The notes beneath the pieces were generated by a model. That model saw only the letters and a program-made list of their open reading frames with translations, searched no databases and was not told the origin of the DNA. Shown piece after piece: positions 12,044-22,410 of a stretch of DNA of 64,000 nucleotides; positions within the stretch are counted from its first letter, which is position 1, and each line of letters opens with the position of its first letter. Source of the DNA: Siderastrea siderea (lineage: Eukaryota; Cnidaria; Anthozoa; Scleractinia; Rhizangiidae). The stretch is taken from NCBI GenBank assembly GCA_964030785.1, contig OZ034969.1:35882601-35946600 (forward strand), read 5' to 3'. The translations under genes and the position numbers were made by a program.

Positions 12044-15000
12044 AAGTGCACCTGACCCCAACTTTTTTTTCCCCGTCAAATAAATTCTGTTATCATTTGG
12101 AGCATTTCGTCACAAAAAGATTTGGATTTGGTTTAATCCCTGATTTTCTGTGCGCGGTTGAAGTACGGAAAATCGGTCGAAAATAGACACCATTTTGGTT
12201 CAGGGTCGAGCAGTGAGGGCATGGGACTAGTCACCTTGTGACGTCAAATCAAGAACTCGCAGTCTCGCGCTATCTCTATCGGAGCTACATTTCCCTTGAG
12301 CTCTCGAAGATGTACAGAGAACTGTCGACCGTTCGTATTGCTCCGAGACGTAGTAACCAAAGAAACGAATCACAAGACGTATCACTACATAATACAGCAT
12401 TTCTGACGACGAGCGACCAGAGGCGAAGAGACGAAATGAGTGGATTTTGTAAACCAATAGCGAGCAAAGCGGCAGCCTTCCAAGCACTCAATACTACGCT
12501 CGATCCATTTCAAACAAAGATTTGTTGTCGCAGAAGAAGGTATCCGATCAAACGATAGTTTTTTGTGTATTTCCAATGATTCAACGGCCGATTAACCACA
12601 GAATACCCTGCCACATGAACTATTTTTGTGTAGCCCTCTACGCGATACGCGGTACGGAGAAAATTATTAGGGTCTTGACAAACTGCGAGCCAGCGAGTCA
12701 TGCGAGTCATGCGAGGTAAATATTAGTTCTCAGTCCTGTTGCATTGAAAAATTCCTTTATTATTCCTTTTTGTCCATCTATTAAAAATGACATTGTATAT
12801 CGACTCAGATTTAACGCAAGAACAGAGACTTAGCCTTGAACATATGTTGGGATATCTTGATTTAATACCATTTGTACTTCTTGATATACATAGTTCATTG
12901 CCGTTCATATTAACCTTGTTGAACTGCATGTATTGAAAAATTGAAAATTAACCCGTGCAATTAGTGAAGTTTCTAACAAAATAAAAGTTGACTTACAGCC
13001 TTGCCATGTAACGCTAATGACGCTAATTTGTCATGACGCTAATTTGTTTAATAAATTGTACAGATGTTTTAACCCTTTACATCTGACTAGTCAGCACAAA
13101 TTTCTCCCCAGAGTATCAATACACTTGTTCATACCCACGAAAAGGTTGTGAAAATAAAAATAAAGGAAGTGATCACGAAAGAGAAATTGTCTTGAATTTT
13201 AAACGAATTCTTTAAACTAGTCATAGGCTACAGGGAACGTTTTGAGACCGGAAGGACAATTTGTATATTATCACCAGGGCTTAAAAAATCTGAAAAACGA
13301 TCCACCATCCAGCTCTCAATGTAATCGAAATGTAATACCCCACGTAGATGACGGTTTCTTTGGCGGTCAAAACCGCGAGAGTTTGCCACAAGCAAACTGA
13401 CAACCATAGTAGACTATAAAGCATGTTGATTCCGGAAAGATTGGTCGGTGATTTGAAGGAATAAATTAAACAACTCAACAAAGAACTCGAGAGAGATGAA
13501 GGAGTTTGTCTGCCACTTGTACTTTTATAAATAAGTAAATAAATAATTGAAAATAAATAACTGTAACCATAGAGAATCCGCTACGGGAGTGACCCCACAG
13601 AGTCCCTTACAGAGATTAGTTTCGTAGTTTACATAAAAAAAAAAAACAAAAAAACAAACAAGGTTTGAAACTTTCAAGTCGTGACGTGACAATTATTTTA
13701 TATGACTCGCATGGCTAGCATGAATGGCTCGCATGCCTCGCACGTTGACTCGCATGACTTGCATGCCTCGCTGGCTCGCATGTTGTACACAATTCAAGTT
13801 GGCTGCACGGTAAGCGCTAAATAATTACATGTTAGCGGTGCCCAAAACAGCCCAGGGTTTAAAATTAAAGACCGTATTTACAGAAAGCCCTCCTTCAGCA
13901 GAACCGAACGCTCTTCCTTCACAATAACAAACCACTGCCATTATTCCTTATTTTAGTCTATGAACGTGCCTCGCTATAAGAATTTTATCTTGAGTCATTT
14001 TAAATCACTCGAGCAATAACAAAACATTACTGTGCAGAGATCCCTTGTTCATATCCTCCGTTGAAGTAGTCTGCAAGCAGTCTCTTTCTTCTTTTATTAC
14101 TATTTTTTGTGCCAAAAAGGCCGCTGAGAAGATCGAAGTGCGAGCGATGAGCGGCGAAGCCTCGAGCCGCGAGTCAATTAGCGAGGGCCAGTTGATTTAC
14201 ATAATTTGTACATTTCCGCTCGCGCGTAGGATCTGAGGAAACTGCTCGCACGTTGAAGTGAGAAAAACCATTGGTAAGATAAAATCAGTTGAACCGATAC
14301 TAACAAACTCTCGTGCTTATAATTCTCGCCAATGTCCTTTAGAAAATAATTGCCTTCCTGATTCACTAGTGTTATAAATTGTTGTTATTGTTAATGCTGG
14401 TTACAGAAATGGACAAGACGTAAGTAATATCGCCGTTCCCACATTTACTTCTACATAAAATAAATAAATGAAGAAAGGAATGCTTTATTAAAATTTCCAT
14501 TTCTATAAGAGATTCCCTCAGCTTGAATATAAATCTCAAATGCGAGAAGGGGAGAGCAGGAAAACCAAGACCAAACGTGAAGACCGAACGTGCGAAATAT
14601 AATATTAATGTAAACACTCACGGGCGAAGCTCGTCATTCCGGCTTCTTTGTGGCCCTCCAAGGCCAGTCGTTGCTTTATTTGCTGTTCCGGTTCTTAGTT
14701 TGCCTTTATTTCCTTTTTGCATTGAGCAATTCATTCTTTGTTTGTTAGCGGACCCACTTTCTTCATCATTTGTCGGTGTTCTGTCGACTTCGTGTTCCGC
14801 GTCTATCTCGTATTCAGAGCTAAAATTCATCTACAAATCAGCACAATCCGCACAGCTCGTCTCAGTATCTGCTTTGGATTATGACATTGGAATTTTAGTC
14901 ATACTATGACTTTGTTCGAAATACCTAGAAGGTCGGAAGGCTTCGATCAACAAATAAAGTCGGAAAAACTCAGCTAAAAACTAAGCGGCGTGGAATTCTT

Positions 15001-15195
15001 GGTTCTTGATCTGACGTCACAACTACGGCTCGCCCCAGGTTCCTCTTACTTGGACTTGAACCAAATTTTTGTTGAATTTAACAGGGCACAGAAAATCGAG
15101 AATTTAACCAAATCAAAAAATTTTTGCGACGAAATGCTCCAGATGATAACAGAATTTATTTAGCCGAAAAAAAATTTTAGGGGTTAGGTGCACTT
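12044..15195. mobile_element. 3.15-kb TIR element with TA duplication
   Basis: The ends AAGTGCACCTGACCCC (12044) and GGGGTTAGGTGCACTT (to 15195) are inverted and flanked by TA on each side (12042-12043, 15196-15197). The homology extends inward for more than 100 bp: TTCTGTTATCATTTGGAGCA near 12087 mirrors the right-arm segment near 15130, with GATTTTCTGTGC on both sides. The interior has no readable transposase. A second inverted pair of CTCGCATG-rich repeats lies inside (12683-12716 and 13701-13782), suggesting a nested or composite structure. Confidence 0.65.
12683..13782. repeat. Inverted pair of CTCGCATG-type minisatellite arrays
   Basis: At 12683-12716 the strand reads TGCGAGCCAGCGAGTCATGC and continues in the same style. 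At 13701-13782 the opposite orientation appears several times over (ACTCGCATG, GGCTCGCATG, CCTCGCTGGCTCGCATG). Inverted arrays about 1 kb apart could be TIRs of an inner element or transposase-binding clusters. Confidence 0.5.
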
Positions 15196-15197
15196 TA

Positions 15198-15467
15198 ACA
15201 AGTGCGAGAGCCTCATGTGTTAAAGAGGAGATATAGCTAGATTAAAAAAAGGCATATATCGGTTAAAGAAATAAATTTGAGGCCTTGATTGATCACCGGC
15301 CGTTTTACAAAATGGTATTGCGCTATTTGTTTCAGTGTTTCAGGGACCGCGCGGCAGAGTTTAAATTGAGCGGGGGGGGGGGGGGGTGCTAACTCGATCG
15401 CACAAGTGCAAGGAAGTGGGAAGGGGGATGCAGTCGTCACGTGAAAACTTGAAATTGTTGTCTTCTT
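15198..15467. other. Non-coding stretch with poly-G run
   Basis: It contains a G14-type run near 15374-15387. No gene is seen. Confidence 0.4.
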
Positions 15468-15480
15468 AAGTGACTAACAA

Positions 15481-15770
15481 AGGTGGGGGCGCGGTGGTGT
15501 AGTGGTTAGCGCGTTGGACTTAGATCTGAAGGTCAGTAGTTCGACGGCCAGTCCCTGCCATCGTGTTGTTTCCTTAGGCAAGAAATTTTACCCCACGTTG
15601 TCTCTCTCCACCCAGGTTTATAAATGGGTACCGGCGAGATACTGCTGATGGACTAGCATCTCATCCAGGGGGGAGTCGCAATAACCGCAGTTGCTTCATG
15701 CTACGGAAACCGGGCTAAGCTCCGGCATGTGTGAGCTTCATGGCTCGTGTGCGACTTTACCTACCTACCT
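15481..15770 (+). mobile_element. tRNA-derived SINE with 13-bp TSD
   Basis: The head resembles a tRNA with pol III internal promoter boxes: box A-like TGGTGTAGTGGTTAGCGCG and box B-like GGTCAGTAGTTCGACGGCC. A tRNA-unrelated body follows (CACCCAGGTTTATAAATGGG, TACTGCTGATGGACTAGCAT), and the 3' end is a simple (CTAC)n tail. Flanking copies AAGTGACTAACAA (15468-15480) and AAGTGACCAACAA (15771-15783) are a 12/13 identical target duplication, showing a LINE-mobilised insertion. It makes no protein and would be transcribed by RNA polymerase III. Confidence 0.85.
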
Positions 15771-15783
15771 AAGTGACCAACAA

Positions 15784-16559
15784 TGCATCTACAGTGCCCA
15801 ACTTGATAAAAGTCGTCAGTTTATACCAGGTTTATACCTATAATGTATACCTATGAGTAAATGATCAAAACTATACAAAGGGGATCAAACTCGTCGACTT
15901 ATCGGTCGATTCTTAGGGCACGTTTTGGTGGCCTACTCCGGAATATTGAATAGAAGACAATATACACCTTATATGGTTTTCACATTTTGGAGCTCATTCC
16001 TTTCCCTTAGAAATGTACCCACGGATAACAAAATGAACGGAATGCGGTCGGAATATTACTGTTTACTCAAGATAGGCAAAATTGTATTCTTTTAGGGAGT
16101 CGGTATTCTGGAGGAGAAGCCAGTGAGGATAGTCCCTTTCATCGCTAAACACATTTAAAGACGTATACGGCAAGATAGGAACCTCGACGTATTTGCATTT
16201 TAAGACATCAAACTCAAAAACATTTTTCTTGATACTTGTTCAAGCAAACCTGTACAATTCTTTGTCACTACGAAATAAGGCCAACTGAGAAAACTGAGCT
16301 AAGTGTCGTGTACACTGATATTTTTCACTAGGGTCAGTCTGTTGGTATCTCCTGACTGCTGAACACCTTATATATGTGATCGCTGGTTAAAGCGAAAGAG
16401 ATCTTTCGGCAAGTGTCCTGATCGCAAAGTTTACATGCATTAAGAAACTTAAGGGCGTAACTTTGATTTGCACCGAATATCGAAGCACACTTTTGCCGAT
16501 AATCGGCTTAACTGGAGACAGACTACACTTCGTGATGCCCCGATCCTCGGTCCAGACGA
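15784..16559. other. Non-coding stretch
   Basis: Nothing recognisable: no ORF above chance and no repeats that pair up. Confidence 0.35.
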
Positions 16560-16836
16560 AAACGAGAGACGAATGAAAATTTTAGCTTGCTCATTATATA
16601 TACATATTTTTATTAGATTTCTTCGTATAAACTGAATTTTACATTTTTTTAATATTCATGACGATATGTATTTTTATTGTGGATGCTTAGCATCCCAAAT
16701 TTTGTTTCTTAGTCTACATTTTTGTCACGGAAAATAAGCTGATCGACGAACGCTAGAACTGTAAAAATAAAGTATTAAGTTATGTTATGTTACGTTACGT
16801 TGTGTTGTGTTGTGTTATGTTATGTTGTTATGTTAA
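16560..16836 (+). repeat. Probable 3' end of a non-LTR retrotransposon with (TTATG/TTGTG)n tail
   Basis: An AATAAAG signal-like motif (near 16767) is followed by a simple pentamer tail of TTATG, TTACG and TTGTG units up to about 16836. LINE copies often end in short tandem tails like this, as the intact LINE ending at 39999 does with TTATC. No coding part remains. Confidence 0.4.
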
Positions 16837-17895
16837 GAGCAGAAGATAGACTCAATAAGAGTTCACAAGAGCTAAAGTTTTAACCTATTTCGATTGTAAT
16901 CAAAGTTTGAGCAGGTTTAAACTTCGAAAATCTCCTGGAGCGCAAGTTAGTTTCAACTCCAAACGAGAGCAAGGCGATTTGAACTCTTGGGGAGTATTCC
17001 GTTCCGTTTGGTCCCTACGAGAATTATATCTAAGTAGGGAAAGCTAAGCACTGGCCATCCCTGAAAATAATGAATTTTCCAACTTTTTTCATGGTTTTTT
17101 TTTATAGAACCAAAAAGTGGGGGGGGGGGGGGGGGGTTAAACCCCTTCCGCCCACCCCTTGCGCGGCTCCTGTGTTCATGGTGATCTCAGACAACGATAT
17201 GCAATACGGATTCTAAAAGATATAGACAATTTACTTTTTGAGTTATAGATAATGCAGATCAGATATATTAAGCCAAGAGAGGCCTAGGATAAGCACAATG
17301 AGACAGTTTTAAGCAATTCGTGACTTCCAGAAAACAGGATGGATTGAGCTATATTTTCGATAAACATCCTGCCCGCATCAATTATTCATTGGCATCATAT
17401 TATTATTGGCGCAAGATTATGAAACACGATACCGAATATAATCTAAAAAAGTTTTTTTATTAAAATAGAAAAAAAAGAAGAAAAAAACACCAATCCATCC
17501 AATATTATAGATAAAGTTAGGGTATTTTAAGTAACCTCTGACATCTTTTTTTTTTTTTTACATTCAGTGATATTTGTGTATTTGTCCTTAATACTATTGT
17601 ATAGCTTTATTATTAGTCTTGCTTACAATGGTAACAAATCGTATTCCCATTTTTTGTAAATTTGTTGGAATCTTTCTGTTCTTCCACTGTAGTTGTTTTC
17701 CTTTTTTTTCTGTAAAGTCACTGTAAATAATGAGTGTGAAATTATAAACTTGACTTGCCTATTAAAACACCAAGATAAACACACAGTAAGAGTGTGTAAA
17801 TAGCACATATCCCTCGGTGTAGGTTGTGTCGTGTTTAATTTACCTCAACATACATCACTTCTCAAGGCTCTCCAAATTTATCTTCCGACACCTTT
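16837..17895. other. Non-coding stretch with poly-G run
   Basis: It contains a G-run at about 17120-17138 and T-rich runs. No coding block is seen. Confidence 0.35.
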
Positions 17896-19320
17896 GTGCA
17901 CTAGTGCTGTCGTGAATTGTAATAGCTGTATTACAATTCACGACAGCTCTTGTCGTAATTTGTAATAACGTACCTATCGCAAATTGTAACAAGGTGTGGT
18001 CATAATTTGTAGTAAATAATCCGAGCTGCCGCAAATTGTAATAACACATTTTCGTGTTTGTAATAATAACTATCAGTCTTTCTTCTGACTGGTAACTATC
18101 ATGAATAATCCGACAAAATGGTTTAACTACCTTAACGGAGGGGTGAGGGGATGGGGAACAGGGGTCGGGTACCCGGGAATAAACGTGATAAAAAGAGAGC
18201 TGGAAGCTGTGTGTGGGCAGCAGAAAAGGACAGAGTGGGAAGCAGGATTCCCAAGAGAGTGGTATGTGGGAGGAATGGGAAGTAAATTGCGCAGCATTGT
18301 GCTAAATTTTGTGGCCGAAAAGCGCAAAAAGGCAGAGGGCAGCAAGAGGCAGAATACGAGATGGGGGAAGACCCCCATACACCCTCCTCCTTAACCGAGT
18401 AGGAAAGTAAATTTGAAAAATAACAACGGACCACCAAGCAGATCCACCCAACAACTTGTTGATCTGCTTATTACAAATAAAAAAGAAAAATGGTAAACGC
18501 ATTCTATATTTAAATTGAAACAGTTCAACAGATCGGTCGATCGTTCTGTCGGTCTGGGTTAAGTTCCTTTTTTATGCCCACCCTATTACCGTTTTCACCA
18601 GGAAAAAAAAGAAAACAACTGTTTAAACAATTTGCGGTCTCTAAGCGGAAGGTGGCTGAGGTCAAAAGTTTACTTTATTTCTGAACTTGCCGACTTATGG
18701 CCTCAAACGCCGACTAAGTGTAAAATGTGCTTGATCTATGTCTTTTTCGGTGCTTTCGAAAGGAAGACGTAAAAAGAAAAAAAACATTCGGACAGGGATT
18801 TATTTTATTTTATTATTTTTTTGTCAGCCCTGCAAGCGTGTTGCCTCAAGGTATATAAGATAAACTAAGACACTTTACGCTCGATTGTAAATACAGTTTC
18901 TTGAGGATTGGCGAGAGCTGGGAATTGCAATGCTTCTCAATGTTATTTTGTGTTTTCTTCACAAACATTCCCGCGCAGGATATGTTCTTTCCCGCTGCGG
19001 ACTTGCCAAAAGTGGGAGTGTTACTGATTGCATAGCTCCCGTTACGTTGGCCAGCAGAGAAAAAAAATTACATTTTGAGATTAAAACATCGGTCTCGTGG
19101 ATAAAGTCGGCCAACTTGTCCTTTTCAAGACTTTTGACAAAACACGACAATGTGTCATTACAATTTTCGACAGCTCAGATTATTACAAATTGCAAAAACA
19201 CTTTATTACAATTTGCGATAGGTATTACCTTTCACGACAACTGTTCAGTATTACAATTCGCGACAGATATAAGAATTATATTCACAACCTTATTAGAATT
19301 CACGACAGTACACGCTAGAG
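17896..19320. mobile_element. TIR element with arrays of subterminal repeats
   Basis: Both ends carry several copies of a motif close to TGTCGTGAATTGTAATA in opposite orientation. The left cluster (17896-18070) contains GTCGTGAATTGTAATA, CAATTCACGACAG, GTCGTAATTTGTAATA and GCCGCAAATTGTAATA. The right cluster (19145-19315) contains ATTACAATTTTCGACAG, ATTACAATTTGCGATAG, ATTACAATTCGCGACAG and GAATTCACGACAG. The outermost copies act as TIRs. There is no transposase, and the central open frames (about 18101-18394) look like chance. Confidence 0.6.
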
Positions 19321-20907
19321 CGTAAAAGGGATATTTTGCAGCCAGAACTCAACGCTTTGTTGCCTAACTGGATTTCTGAACCGTTTTTAGTTAAGCTACT
19401 TACCTGGTAAGAACGTTTTCTTTTTTGTACTAGCAGACGGCTATTCATTTTCAACAAATAAGGCCTATCGCATTTCAAACGATACCTACTGGCTTAGATA
19501 GAGATTCTGAAAGATGTTTTTAAGACCTAAATTAGCCTTCAACTTAAAAGTGATCTCCATGTTCAAAGTTTTAAAATACTTCAAATTAAGTAACTTAACA
19601 TTTTCCTAATGGCTGGTTTGGTGAAAGTGTTGTCATCAAAAAATCACCGAGGATACTATTCGGCATTTTGCAGTCAGAAAATAACTCTTTTTTTCCGTTT
19701 TGTTGTGTCATCTTTGGACCTGAATGGATATATTTTTGTAAGCTATAGTAGACTGTTTGACTTATTTGACCAAATATTTTAGCGGTAGAAAATTTTCGGA
19801 ACCTGTCATAATTTCTTCGCAAATTCGAATTGGACACTTTTCGTTCCCAAAATAACGTTTTTCACCTTCACAAAAAACAAACGCAAGAGCCATGAAAAAC
19901 ACTGTCCTTTATGGCTCTTAAAAATGACATTAACCTTCCCATGTTATGAAAGTTCAAAGCGATATGTCCAAGTGGGAACTTCAAGACTTTCATTACAAAA
20001 GTGTTTCATCGATCCGGTTGTGTTACCGTTGTTTTGAAACTTATTTCCGTTATGTTCCCTTAACGGATGGTAACTACGAATTTTAAGTGCCTATATAATA
20101 CGCTATTTATTTGTTTTCTGCTAAGCTTTGAGAATGAAATCGGTTTATCTCGTTCAACCAGGCCTCAACAATTTTCTGAATTTTAGTTGCATATCTTGGA
20201 AGAAAACTTCGCGAACCAAAGTGGAAAAGCTTGCTCTTGGTAACACTTTATAATTATCCCTAAAATCCAGCAAACATTCGCTGATTCGCGTCATTTAAGT
20301 TCGGTAAAAAGTTTATCAAAACACATCAAGACAAGTTATATCCACCTGCAGCCGAAATAATAATTCAGGAGAATTTTAAAATCCGTTTTAACTAGAAACT
20401 GAAAGAGTCTGACCAACATGCGATATGAATCAACAGCTGCAAGACTTCCTGTTAGTTTTTGTTAAATTTACCTAAGTTTCGTTAAACGTCAAGTGTTAAT
20501 GACAAAAAACAAAACAAAACAAAAACAAAAGTTTTTAAAAAGGAGGCCGGCTGCTTACAAGAAATTCTCTTGTTTGATGAACTTGGGCAGCTAATTAAAC
20601 GTCGTAGTCCAAATTACCAAGTTTTAAATAAGCAGTATTGTTAAAAATGTGTATTAGTGTCGTGCACCGCTAGAAATTAAGGGCCTTCATTCGTGCTTAG
20701 TAGAAAACTATTTTATCAGCACATTTTGAATAAAAAGATTGTTTTATATGGTTCATGGAACGCTAAACAAAGCTTAAATATACGATGTGTATCAGTTATT
20801 ACACTTTCACAAAAAGTCATATCATAATAAAGTACAATTTTTATAGTGGGGATTTTAGTAAGCGATTTTCACCTATATTTATTGCAAAACGAACATTTAA
20901 AATAATT
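19321..20907. other. Non-coding stretch
   Basis: AT-rich, with an A-rich (CAAAA)n patch near 20508-20530. No gene is seen. Confidence 0.35.
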
Positions 20908-21557
20908 CACGCCGGGCCAGCAGAGGGCACGAAGCTGCACGGTCGGAAAAACTTTTGCGTCTTTTATCCGATAGAGCTCAAACTTTGCACAATGATAGAA
21001 CTTTTTATTCCAAACAATCGTATCGTTTTTGTTTTTTCATTTTAACGGTTTTTGGCGGGGAAATGACGTCACAGTGCTAAAGGCAAATTTTCAATTGTCT
21101 CTTATGGCACAAAAAGTATATGATTCTGAAAGAACTCATTGAGATAAAGTGAAATGCGAAGAAATTATTGAAAAAGCTCGATCCGTCTTGAAGATATAAA
21201 GTTCGGAAGTTTGAATTTTCCGCCATTTTGTTACTATTTTTAGAACATTTATAAAATTCAGATCTTTATATCTTCAAGACGGATCGAGCTTTTTCAATAA
21301 TTTCTTCGCATTTCACTTTATCTCAATGAGTTCTTTCAGAATCATATACTTTTTGTGCCATAAGAGACAATTGAAAATTTGCCTTTAGCACTGTGACGTC
21401 ATTTTCCCGCCAAAAACCGTTAAAATGAAAAAACAAAAACGATACGATTGTTTGGAATAAAAAGTTCTATCATTGTGCAAAGTTTGAGCTCTATCGGATA
21501 AAAGACGCAAAAGTTTTTCCGAGCGTGCAGCTTCGTGCCCTCTGTTGGCCCGGCGTG
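20908..21557. mobile_element. Near-perfect 650-bp palindromic (fold-back) element
   Basis: The arms of about 295 bp (20908-21203 and 21262-21557) are almost identical inverted copies, beginning CACGCCGGGCCAGCAGAGGG and ending in the complement, around a short loop near 21204-21261. ATT flanks both sides (20905-20907, 21558-21560). It would form a long hairpin if transcribed or single-stranded. The high arm identity suggests recent insertion or gene conversion between the arms. No protein is encoded. Confidence 0.85.
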
Positions 21558-21560
21558 ATT

Positions 21561-22410
21561 CGCTACTTTCAGGTATCAGAAGAGTTTTGTTATTTTTCGC
21601 CTCCCTGCATCAATAATTCATCCCTTTACTACCTAAGACTTCCACATTAGAACCAATTTGAATTAATATTTTTGCTGGTTTAAAGATTGCAACTTTGAAA
21701 ATTACAAAAGGAAACTGAACTAGCGGCATTACTGGAGAGCACTGCCTGATAAGTTTCTTCTGAATGGCCAGCCACACTCGGGTAAAAGACACAAGAAAAT
21801 AGGGACAACTAAGAGTACGTTACATTTAAATTTAGCCACAAAGATAAAAATATTTTAGCTCTCAGTTTTTCATGCCGTTTTCACATGTGCGATCAAAAAG
21901 TAAAATATGTACTTTTCGTTGGGCTGTCTCTTTTTCTAATCAAGGGATCGATGAGGTTTTTTAAGGTCTCCGTTTTCTCCTGTCCATACCGCCAAGTCGG
22001 TGTGTTTTAAAATCAAATTTTCAGGACATTTTCAAAGCATCTGTTTTCACCCTCGATCGCTATAATGATAGATGAATGATAAAACGAAAAAAATCTAAAT
22101 GAATGAACCAAACTTTGTGCGCTTGGCCGCTCAAAAACTCCAAACAAGTTAATGCGTCAATGTCACGTAAACGTGAACAAGTTGTTTTAAGTTGTTTTAA
22201 AAAGAGGTAAAGAAAAAGGGGAAAAAGTAAACAATTAAGAACGCCATTTAAATTTGAACCTGATGTACTACTGCAGCATTATTTTTTCTTGAAACAATTA
22301 AGAGGATTTTTAAACATTGAAGAAAAACACCAAAAAAGGAGGTAAACTATGAACAACAAAGTCCTTTTCATTGTTTTCACTGACTCCAGGAAAGATTCAC
22401 AACAACAAAG
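21561..22410. other. Upstream region of the host gene
   Basis: AT-rich DNA with no ORF of note. It should contain the promoter and 5' leader of the gene at 22411, but I cannot assign a TATA box or initiator with confidence. Confidence 0.35.

Noticed and set aside
12227..12720. Cluster of overlapping 60-106-residue frames on both strands
   Set aside because: All frames open at once in GC-richer DNA inside a TIR element; no motif, no splice support.
14523..14909. 128-residue plus-strand frame
   Set aside because: No start context, motif or splice signal; lies within the 3.15-kb TIR element.
15481..15560. A functional tRNA gene
   Set aside because: Only box A/B-like promoter parts are present, without a foldable cloverleaf; body, tail and target duplication show a SINE.
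18101..18394. 97-residue plus-strand frame and its minus-strand shadows
   Set aside because: G-rich, low-complexity, inside a non-autonomous TIR element; no homology recognised.
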